From Chloroflexota bacterium (lineage in GTDB: Bacteria > Chloroflexota > Dehalococcoidia > Lucifugimonadales > Lucifugimonadaceae): DNA of 16,432 nucleotides. The stretch spans positions 1 to 16,432 of the forward strand of contig PAOV01000049.1 of the NCBI GenBank assembly GCA_002708145.1, given 5' to 3'. The position numbers were made by a program, and so were the translations under genes. This document shows, piece by piece, positions 1 to 5,785 of this stretch. Every line of letters starts with the position of its first letter. The first letter of the stretch is position 1. The notes under the pieces were generated by a model that was given only the letters and a program-made list of their open reading frames with translations, had not been told where the DNA came from and did not search any database.

Positions 1-1599
1 AAAACAAATGTTGCCATGCAGGCGGCGGCTGATGCCCACAGACGTGGTCTCTTTGTGTTGGTCGTGGTTCCTAGTCGTGTCCTTATGGAGCAATGGTCTG
101 AAAGCCTCAAGAAATCTTTGCCTCAATGTGTGATTGGACGGCTAGGAGACAGTTTTAGTGACCGGGCAGATGACTGCGATGTGTTGGTGACAACTCGACA
201 CTCCGCTAGTGCCAAGAAGCCATTACCCCCAGGAGACCTTGGGGGTCTTTTGATTGCCGATGAATGTCATGGGTTTGGGGGAGCGACCTTACGCAAGTCC
301 CTTATTCACGAATACGACGAACGCTTGGGGCTAACAGCCACACTGGAACGATCAGACGACGCCGTTGAGAAGACTCTCGTCCCTTATTTCGGTGGTGTTT
401 GTTATAAGTACGATTTTGGGCAGGCCATTGCCGATGGGGTGTGTGCCCAACCGAGAGTTGCGTTTGTAGCAGTACCTTTAGCCAAAGAAGAACGCGACGA
501 ATACGACTTGATGGAAGCAGACCTGGTCACTGCTCGGCAAACATTGAGGGCGATTCCTGACATGCCACAAGAGCCGTTCGGAGCCTTCCTGGCAGCGGTC
601 AGCTATCTGGCAGAAAACGACGCCGGAGCCAATGGAAAAGCCGCAACCACATATCTGGATTCATTTTCAAAACGTCGCGAGATAGTTGCTACTAGTCGCT
701 CAAAATATGAAGTCTTATCGAACTTCGCGTCGGTAATCCTCGAAGCGTCCGGAGCGCTCATTTTTACTCAAACAGTGAAGGCCGCAAACCACGCCATTAA
801 TCGGCTAGATCCGCTGTTAGGCATTGAGATTATTACCGGAGATACTGCCCGTCTCGAACGGGAAACAATCTTGAATGACCTTCGTGATGGAAAGCTGGAT
901 GCAGTAGCAGCACCTCGGGTTCTCGATGAAGGTATTGATGTGCCTGACGCCAATCTTGGTGTTGTTGTTAATGCAAGCCGAACCCGAAGACAGATGATTC
1001 AGCGAATGGGACGGATTTTGCGGCTAAAGCAAGATGGCGTAGGGGCCCGATTCGTTGTGTTGTATGCAAGTGACACCTTGGAAGACCCGACAGCGTCGGA
1101 ACGTGACGGATTCATGGAGGAAATAGAGGACATCAGTGAGTCGGCACGCATTTTTGGGATCGGTGAACAACGCGAACTTGTCTCATTTCTTAACTATTCC
1201 GGCCCGGATGAACCAATCGCGCCAGAGAAAATCGGTCCGATGAATTCGATTGAGGAGATCCCGGACAATCTTGATGCTGTAGACCGGTATGCGTGGCTAA
1301 GTTTTTTGGGTTGGTCCGAAGAGACCGATGCTCACCGGGAAGCATGGGACACCCCTCCATCCCTAACACCAGACCCTTTGTACCTCGACTTTGATGTCTT
1401 AGAACTCCCCGAAATAATGCGGCAAAAGGTTTCTCCGAAAAAGGAAGCGAGGTTGTCGACTGGGGAACAACCAGTGACAATGAGCAAGGTAGACGGCAAT
1501 TTTGTGCTCCGATGTACTGGATGTGGAGCTGCCTCTGAACCAACTCCTTTTCGTTGGAAGGCGCTCGAAGCGACTGTCGAATGCAGCTGCCTTTGGTAG
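1..1599 (+). CDS. SF2 DEAD/DEAH-box helicase (DECH), 5' truncated by window edge
   Basis: The frame is open from base 1, so the gene begins outside the window; 532 codons plus stop are visible. The first two residues (K-T) look like the end of a Walker A motif, and the ATG at 16 is probably internal. Motif II is DECH at visible residues 87-90. LGLTAT (motif III) follows at about 105-110. Motif V is DEGIDVPDA near 312, and motif VI is QMIQRMGRILR at 331-341, so both RecA-like lobes are present. The overall look is of the XPB/SSL2-like group of SF2 ATP-dependent helicases. The C-terminus carries C505-x2-C508 and C528-x-C530, a possible zinc site. The role is probably nucleic-acid remodelling; nothing links it to the catabolic genes downstream. 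The helicase superfamily call is firm, the exact subfamily is not. Confidence 0.9.
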   Translation, partial: KTNVAMQAAADAHRRGLFVLVVVPSRVLMEQWSESLKKSLPQCVIGRLGDSFSDRADDCDVLVTTRHSASAKKPLPPGDLGGLLIADECHGFGGATLRKSLIHEYDERLGLTATLERSDDAVEKTLVPYFGGVCYKYDFGQAIADGVCAQPRVAFVAVPLAKEERDEYDLMEADLVTARQTLRAIPDMPQEPFGAFLAAVSYLAENDAGANGKAATTYLDSFSKRREIVATSRSKYEVLSNFASVILEASGALIFTQTVKAANHAINRLDPLLGIEIITGDTARLERETILNDLRDGKLDAVAAPRVLDEGIDVPDANLGVVVNASRTRRQMIQRMGRILRLKQDGVGARFVVLYASDTLEDPTASERDGFMEEIEDISESARIFGIGEQRELVSFLNYSGPDEPIAPEKIGPMNSIEEIPDNLDAVDRYAWLSFLGWSEETDAHREAWDTPPSLTPDPLYLDFDVLELPEIMRQKVSPKKEARLSTGEQPVTMSKVDGNFVLRCTGCGAASEPTPFRWKALEATVECSCLW

Positions 1600-1642
1600 C
1601 CAAATATTGAGTGGAATACGACAAGCTGCGGGGGTTTCAGGC

Positions 1643-1774
1643 GTGAACCAAAATGCGGTGTCGGAAGCAGCTTCAACGCTTAGTTTTGAAGTCGTGAGTA
1701 AACGAGTCTGGCGTCTCATCTTTTTGATTGTTCTCATCGCCTATGTGTGGGCAGCGTGGAGAGCGATTCTCTGA
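1643..1774 (+). CDS. Possible small single-span membrane protein (43 aa)
   Basis: A GTG start at 1643 opens a 43-codon frame that begins just after the helicase stop. A G-run at 1630-1634 sits about 8 bases upstream as a possible ribosome site, and a second in-frame GTG lies at 1658. The first half is polar. The last ~22 residues (starting VWRLIFLIVLIAYVW) form one hydrophobic segment flanked by arginines, which is what a small bitopic membrane protein looks like. The same frame stays open upstream into the helicase to 1502, but that part overlaps the helicase in another frame and looks like a shadow. No family is recognised. It may be chance; the compositional hydrophobic block is the main support. 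Confidence 0.3.
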   Translation: MNQNAVSEAASTLSFEVVSKRVWRLIFLIVLIAYVWAAWRAIL

Positions 1775-1803
1775 TTTGAGTCGAGACCTTTACTACGTCG
1801 GAC

Positions 1804-1899
1804 ATGGCGTCTGCACGAAGAGGGATTAAATTCCTGCACGAGTCGACGAATGCGAAAAGAGCGTTTCGACATATTGTGGGATTTGTTGGGGGGTACTGA
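1804..1899 (+). CDS. Very short ORF abutting the crotonase start (31 codons), doubtful
   Basis: An ATG at 1804 opens 31 codons ending in TGA at 1897-1899, so the stop is directly followed by the crotonase ATG at 1900. The predicted peptide is basic in its first two thirds and ends in a short glycine-rich tail. There is no visible Shine-Dalgarno before 1804 and no family is recognised. The exact stop/start abutment would suit translational coupling or a leader peptide, but an open frame of this length occurs readily by chance. Confidence 0.15.
   Translation: MASARRGIKFLHESTNAKRAFRHIVGFVGGY
1842..1870 (+). promoter_or_regulatory. Bulged hairpin in the crotonase leader
   Basis: GTCGA at 1842-1846 pairs with TCGAC at 1866-1870. 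After a 2-base CG bulge, AATGC (1849-1853) pairs with GCGTT (1861-1865, one G-U), leaving a 7-base loop rich in A. No T-run follows, so it is not an intrinsic terminator. It lies 29 bases before the crotonase start and could be a leader RNA structure or a protein-binding inverted repeat, or chance. Confidence 0.25.
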
Positions 1900-2655
1900 A
1901 TGATTCACACAGAGGCAGAGGGGCCGGTAATAACCCTGACCTTGGACGCACCCGAGGTGAAAAACGCGTTTAACGCCAGGATGATCGCTGATCTAGGTTC
2001 TGCAATTTCTGATGCGGCGCTAGACGAGAGTTGTCGCTGTCTCATCATCACTGGTGCAAATGGCACCTTTTGTGCGGGTCGCGACCTAGGTGAAGAAGTC
2101 GACTCTAGTTTGGAAGCGATATTGGAGCGCGAGAGGAAATGGGAACAGATTTTTCAACAATTACGACAATTCCCGAAGCTTTCTGTGGCAGTGGTAGAGG
2201 GGTATGCGGTAGCAGGCGGTTTCACACTTGCCATGGGCTGCGATTTCGTCATTTCAGATAGCAACGCCGTGTTCGGAGCATTTGAAATGAGAAATGGATT
2301 TCCGGCTGCGGTAAACACTCCTTTATTAGCGAAACTTGTCGCGCCGAGAATTGCTTTGGAGTGGGCACTCCTAGGCGAAGCTATTTCGGCGCGGCGATTG
2401 TATGAGATGGGCCTCGTAAATCGATTGGCCGAGGACCCTGAGGAATTGTCTGAAGTTGCAGACACCTTCATTTCACGCTTGACCAGCCTTAACCCGACAG
2501 CGGTTAGGGCAGCGAAAGAAATTCATCATGCCGCCAGAAACATGCCGCTGGCGGACGCACTTGTTATGGGCGCCCAGCAAAATTCCCTGATATCAGCATC
2601 GGGTTGGCTTACCGAAGGTATGAAAAAATATTCGGGTAACAGACGAGAGAAATAA
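1900..2655 (+). CDS. Enoyl-CoA hydratase/isomerase (crotonase) family protein
   Basis: A 251-residue single-domain crotonase of normal length. The oxyanion-hole region FCAGRDLG (about 57-64), the second block EGYAVAGG (about 100-107) and the C-terminal helices are all present. Aligned by eye on rat mitochondrial enoyl-CoA hydratase, the position of Glu144 is Thr109 while the position of Glu164 is Glu129, so only one of the two hydratase glutamates remains. Members of the family with one glutamate act as isomerases, hydrolases, lyases or dehalogenases on acyl-CoA thioesters, so hydration should not be assumed. The ATG at 1900 has a G-run at 1888-1893 as a plausible ribosome site. It ends 10 bases from the convergent carbamate kinase and may or may not belong to the catabolic cluster. 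It would act in the cytoplasm. The family call is firm; substrate unknown. Confidence 0.92.
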   Translation: MIHTEAEGPVITLTLDAPEVKNAFNARMIADLGSAISDAALDESCRCLIITGANGTFCAGRDLGEEVDSSLEAILERERKWEQIFQQLRQFPKLSVAVVEGYAVAGGFTLAMGCDFVISDSNAVFGAFEMRNGFPAAVNTPLLAKLVAPRIALEWALLGEAISARRLYEMGLVNRLAEDPEELSEVADTFISRLTSLNPTAVRAAKEIHHAARNMPLADALVMGAQQNSLISASGWLTEGMKKYSGNRREK

Positions 2656-2665
2656 ACAGATTCGG

Positions 2666-3568
2666 CTATTCGTTTGGGTGGATCTGAGTGCCAGCCACAC
2701 CTTGTACTACCGCATTCACGTCGTTTAGAGCGCCGATGGCAGCAGTCCCTCCGGTTGCATCAATAAATTGGAGAACCGAGCGGACCTTTGGTGCCATTGA
2801 ACCTGCTGCGAATTCACCATTTTGGAATCGCTCCTCCAAATCCTCAGCACTGATATAGCGAATTAGTTCTTCATCATCGGTTTTGTAATCAGCTTTGACG
2901 CCGTCAACATCTGTCACAATCACCATGCGTTTGGCCGCAATCCGCTCAGCCAACAATGCTGTGCATAAGTCTTTGTCAACCACAGCTTCCACTCCCCTGA
3001 GGTTGCCGTCTTCTCTGACCATTGGGATCCCACCCCCACCGCAAGCCACGACGACGACATCTAAGTTGAGAAGTGACTCAATGACTGGAATATCAAGTAT
3101 TTCGATTGGGGGAGGTGAAGGCACTAAGCGCCTTGTCCCGTCGTAGCGTGGCCGTCCTATTGGTTTAACAGGTGAATTGAAGCTCGAGTCTCGAGGGTCT
3201 ACTTCTACTCGGGTTATGACGCTCGCGACCTGCCGGGATACTGACCTACGTTGCAGTTCCGATTCAATTTCAGTTACCAGAGTGAACCCAATTGTGGCCT
3301 GTGTTTGGGCGACACACCAATCAAGTGGCATAGCGGGCACGAAGCTTGCCGAAAGTTCATTTTTCAAAAGCAGGTTGCCAACTTGGGGACCATTTCCGTG
3401 AGTAATTACAGGCTCATACCCATCTGAAATGAGATCCACGATGCTCTTAGCAGCAAGGGCCATGTTGGCTGTCTGTTCTTCGGCGCTGTAATCCCCGTCT
3501 CTGGGCGCAATCGCGTTCCCGCCGAGTGCAACCACAACGCGTCGATGGGATTCGTCGTCAGTGTTCAC
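2666..3568 (-). CDS. arcC: Carbamate kinase (catabolic)
   Basis: A 300-residue amino-acid-kinase-fold protein, close to the usual ~310 residues. It has the phosphate-binding start VVALGGNAI (about 11-19), THGNGPQVGN (about 60-69), the family block RRLVPSPPP, ACGGGGIPM, and the nucleotide-site region TDVDGVKADY followed by GSMAPKV. The enzyme converts carbamoyl phosphate and ADP to ATP plus carbamate, which falls apart to CO2 and NH3. The start is a GTG at 3568; an in-frame stop lies a short way upstream and no other good start was seen. The gene is divergent from the NmrA/cox cluster by only 50 bases and convergent with the crotonase by 10 bases. In the E. coli allantoin region a carbamate kinase (YbcF/AllK) sits beside fdrA-ylbE-ylbF, and the same partners occur here, which argues that its carbamoyl phosphate comes from the FdrA complex and not from arginine deiminase. 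Confidence 0.95.
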   Translation of the reverse strand: MNTDDESHRRVVVALGGNAIAPRDGDYSAEEQTANMALAAKSIVDLISDGYEPVITHGNGPQVGNLLLKNELSASFVPAMPLDWCVAQTQATIGFTLVTEIESELQRRSVSRQVASVITRVEVDPRDSSFNSPVKPIGRPRYDGTRRLVPSPPPIEILDIPVIESLLNLDVVVVACGGGGIPMVREDGNLRGVEAVVDKDLCTALLAERIAAKRMVIVTDVDGVKADYKTDDEELIRYISAEDLEERFQNGEFAAGSMAPKVRSVLQFIDATGGTAAIGALNDVNAVVQGVAGTQIHPNE

Positions 3569-3593
3569 TGGCCTACACCAAGTAACTCGGCTC

Positions 3594-3611
3594 CCTTATA
3601 AAGGCTACTAT
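3594..3611. promoter_or_regulatory. Candidate divergent promoter/operator, possibly leaderless on the plus strand
   Basis: The 50-base space between the divergent starts holds an interrupted palindrome, CCTT-ATA-AAGG (3594-3604), containing TTATAA, and the hexamer TACTAT at 3606-3611. TACTAT fits the TANNNT -10 consensus and ends 7 bases before the ATG at 3619, so transcription from it would start at or next to the start codon and give a leaderless mRNA; no Shine-Dalgarno precedes 3619. On the minus strand TATAAG could serve the kinase gene. No -35 match was found. The palindrome could be a shared operator. Confidence 0.35.
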
Positions 3612-3618
3612 CGATGCG

Positions 3619-4449
3619 ATGCCGACGCTCGCAGTTACCGGAGCCCAAGGTAAAACCGGGCAAGCTGTCATAAGGGCTTGCGGCCAAACGTGGAACATTC
3701 GGGCGTTGGCACGTAACAGACAGCAGGCGCAGCGCCTAGAAGCGCTAGGTTGCGACGTCGTTGTTGGCGATATGACTGAAAACTCGACGTTACGGGAGCT
3801 GTTTAAAGACGCGCATTCCGCGTATCACATCTGCCCTAACTTCCACGAAGGAGAAGTCGAAATTGGTGCTGCAGTGGCTTCCCAGGCAAGAGAGTTAGAA
3901 CACCTGGTCTACCACTCGGTTTTGCATCCGCAGACGCAGAAAATGCCGCACCATTGGAGAAAACTATTAGTCGAAGAAATATTGCTAGAAGCTAAGCCTC
4001 TAGATGTGACATTTGTTAGATCCGCTCCGTATGTGCAAAATCTAAAGCCCTACATTGAATCTGCGTTGGGGAACGGGGAACTTATATTGCCATATTCAGT
4101 TCATGCACGAACAGCAATGGTCGATCTTGTAGATGTAGGTCGAGCGGCGGCAGTGCTTCTCAGTGGAGAGTTAGAAGCAGGCTGTGGCTGGGACCTCTGC
4201 GGAGTTGGCTCGATCAGTCACGAGGAGATTGCGGATTTGTTGACGTTATTAACAGGGAATGTGATCACAGCTCATGAAAAGCCAGCGCCGGCGGACACTC
4301 CCAACGAAATACAGATGATGTTCGACTATATGGACCAATATGGTTTGCAAGGCTCCACCGCCCAGCTTCGTGCTTTGGTGGGAGACTTAACACCAATCGA
4401 AACGACCGTACAACGATTAATCCACGAAATTGAAGGCCCGGAGTCGTGA
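3619..4449 (+). CDS. NmrA-like NAD(P)-binding protein
   Basis: A 276-residue Rossmann-fold protein of the atypical short-chain dehydrogenase group (NmrA/HSCARG type). The N-terminus has the dinucleotide loop TGAQGKTG (residues 6-13), followed by ALARN, where a basic residue after the second strand often marks NADP preference, and GDMTE near 50. The expected catalytic Tyr-x3-Lys of classical dehydrogenases is not evident, as is usual for NmrA-like proteins, which may be redox sensors or quinone reductases. It is the first gene of the long cluster and overlaps the FAD subunit gene by 4 bases (GTGA), so it is co-translated with the molybdenum hydroxylase. It might supply an electron-transfer or redox-sensing role for that enzyme; this is inference. 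The ATG at 3619 is chosen because the in-frame sequence gives the expected N-terminal strand at once. Confidence 0.85.
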   Translation: MPTLAVTGAQGKTGQAVIRACGQTWNIRALARNRQQAQRLEALGCDVVVGDMTENSTLRELFKDAHSAYHICPNFHEGEVEIGAAVASQARELEHLVYHSVLHPQTQKMPHHWRKLLVEEILLEAKPLDVTFVRSAPYVQNLKPYIESALGNGELILPYSVHARTAMVDLVDVGRAAAVLLSGELEAGCGWDLCGVGSISHEEIADLLTLLTGNVITAHEKPAPADTPNEIQMMFDYMDQYGLQGSTAQLRALVGDLTPIETTVQRLIHEIEGPES

Positions 4450-5294
4450 AGCCATCGCCGTTTAGTTATCACCCCGCTGCTTCGGTTGATGAGGCCGCAC
4501 AACTTCTCTATGAACTTGAAGACGCCAAAATACTCGCCGGGGGCCAAAGCCTTATCCCCCTAATGAACTTTCGCCTAGCAAGCCCAATGCATCTAATAGA
4601 TATCTCCGGACTTGCCGAGCTAAGTGAAATCAAAGTAAGCGAAACCGAAGTCGAAATTGGCGCTTCCGTCACACACAGCCAAGTGCTGCAAAGCGAACAA
4701 GCTGGGTCCGCGCTGCCCCTCCTTGTAGAGGCCGAGAAACTCATCGCTCATGAAGTAATTCGAAACCGTGGCACGCTCTGTGGATCCCTAGCGCACGCTG
4801 ATCCAGCAGGAGAGATGACAGCGGTGATCAGTGTTCTCAATGGAAGAGTCGACACGGCTTCGGTATCGGGTGGGCGGACCATTGAAGCCACGGACTTATT
4901 CGAAGGCCCACTGCAATCATCCCTAAGAGAAGATGAGCTAATTGTCTCGGCAACTTTCCCGAAACTGGGCCCAAGGACAGTCAGTTCTTTTCGCGAAGTA
5001 GCGAGAAGGCACGGCGACTACGCCGTGGCTGGTGCTGTGAGCGTCGTCGAATACGACAATAACGACCAGGTCCAATCTGCACGAGCAGCTTTTCTATCGG
5101 TCGGCCCCGTACCCACCGTAGTTAGTTTCGATGATTTGTTGAGAGGCACCAGAATTGAAGATGTTGGGCACAGCGAGATTTACAATTTTTTGAGTTCCCA
5201 ATTGGAACCCCATGGCGATCTTCAGGCATCTGCCGATTATCGGCGGCACTTAGCCGCAGAGATGGGTTGGGCATCATTGGAAGCGTGCATATGA
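4446..5294 (+). CDS. coxM: Molybdenum hydroxylase FAD-binding subunit (CoxM/CutM type)
   Basis: A 282-residue medium subunit of the xanthine dehydrogenase/CO dehydrogenase family, normal in length. The N-terminal FAD domain carries AGGQSLIPLM (31-40), which binds the FAD pyrophosphate, and TLCGSLAHADPAGE (110-123), the second FAD block. The C-terminal third fits the CO_deh_flav_C domain. It would pass electrons from the 2Fe-2S subunit to the final acceptor, in the cytoplasm. The start is a GTG at 4446 in a GTGA overlap with the NmrA-like gene, and the stop overlaps the next ATG (ATGA). The usual GG in the second block reads CG here, a minor change. The substrate cannot be read from this subunit. 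Confidence 0.95.
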   Translation: MKPSPFSYHPAASVDEAAQLLYELEDAKILAGGQSLIPLMNFRLASPMHLIDISGLAELSEIKVSETEVEIGASVTHSQVLQSEQAGSALPLLVEAEKLIAHEVIRNRGTLCGSLAHADPAGEMTAVISVLNGRVDTASVSGGRTIEATDLFEGPLQSSLREDELIVSATFPKLGPRTVSSFREVARRHGDYAVAGAVSVVEYDNNDQVQSARAAFLSVGPVPTVVSFDDLLRGTRIEDVGHSEIYNFLSSQLEPHGDLQASADYRRHLAAEMGWASLEACI

Positions 5295-5785
5295 ACACCG
5301 AAGAATCTTACGAAATCAGGCTGAAAGTAAATGGCAAAACACAGCAAATCACCGCGCCGGCGCGAAGGCTTTTATCAGATGCTCTCAGAGGTGAATTGGG
5401 TTTGACCGGAACGCATGTCGGATGCGAGCACGGTGTTTGTGGTTGTTGCACGGTACTTGTCGACGGAGCCCCAGTTCGTTCCTGCCTGACTTTCGCAGTT
5501 GCTGTTCAAGACAGGGAAATTCGAACGGTCGAAGGGTTAGCTGCTGACGGCGGCGAACTTCACCCTGTTCAGGAAGCTTTTAAAGAATGCCACGGTCTGC
5601 AATGTGGATTTTGTACCCCAGGCTTCCTCATGACGGCGTGTGCGTTGATTGAGCAAAATGATGACCCCACCGAGGAAGAGATTACCGAGGCCATCGCAGG
5701 CAATTTGTGTCGCTGCACTGGTTACCAAAACATACGTGCTGCAGTTAGATATGCCGCTGAGATCGTTAGGTCCGACAAGACATGA
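5291..5785 (+). CDS. coxS: Molybdenum hydroxylase 2Fe-2S subunit (CoxS/CutS type)
   Basis: A 164-residue small subunit with both iron-sulfur clusters. The plant-ferredoxin-type cluster uses C45, C50, C53 and C65 (GCEHGVCGCC region); the second cluster uses C105, C108, C140 and C142 (QCGFC and CRC). It carries electrons from the Mo centre to FAD. The ATG at 5291 is preferred over the in-frame start at 5267 because it makes the ATGA overlap with the FAD subunit gene and gives the standard N-terminus. Its own stop overlaps the next gene's ATG at 5782 in the same way, so the three subunits are tightly coupled in the order M-S-L. Confidence 0.96.
   Translation: MNTEESYEIRLKVNGKTQQITAPARRLLSDALRGELGLTGTHVGCEHGVCGCCTVLVDGAPVRSCLTFAVAVQDREIRTVEGLAADGGELHPVQEAFKECHGLQCGFCTPGFLMTACALIEQNDDPTEEEITEAIAGNLCRCTGYQNIRAAVRYAAEIVRSDKT

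Larger units (their letters stand above)
1600..1899. other. 300-base gene-poor interval between helicase and crotonase
   Basis: No conventional gene is recognised here. The interval holds a possible small membrane peptide (1643-1774), a bulged hairpin (1842-1870), a 31-codon ORF (1804-1899) and two short direct repeats: CTGCACGA at 1811 and 1834, and GAGTCGA at 1778 and 1840. I saw no convincing terminator with a T-run, no tRNA and no strong sigma70-type promoter. The crotonase promoter, if separate, should lie here. Confidence 0.5.

Noticed and set aside
1778..1870. tRNA or tRNA-derived attachment site
   Set aside because: A short stem (AGGGA/TTCCT) resembles a T-arm, but the loop is 5 bases and no acceptor, anticodon or D arms can be formed.
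5267..5290. Upstream start for the 2Fe-2S subunit at 5267
   Set aside because: It would add eight residues that relatives lack; the ATG at 5291 forms the ATGA overlap seen at other junctions in this cluster.
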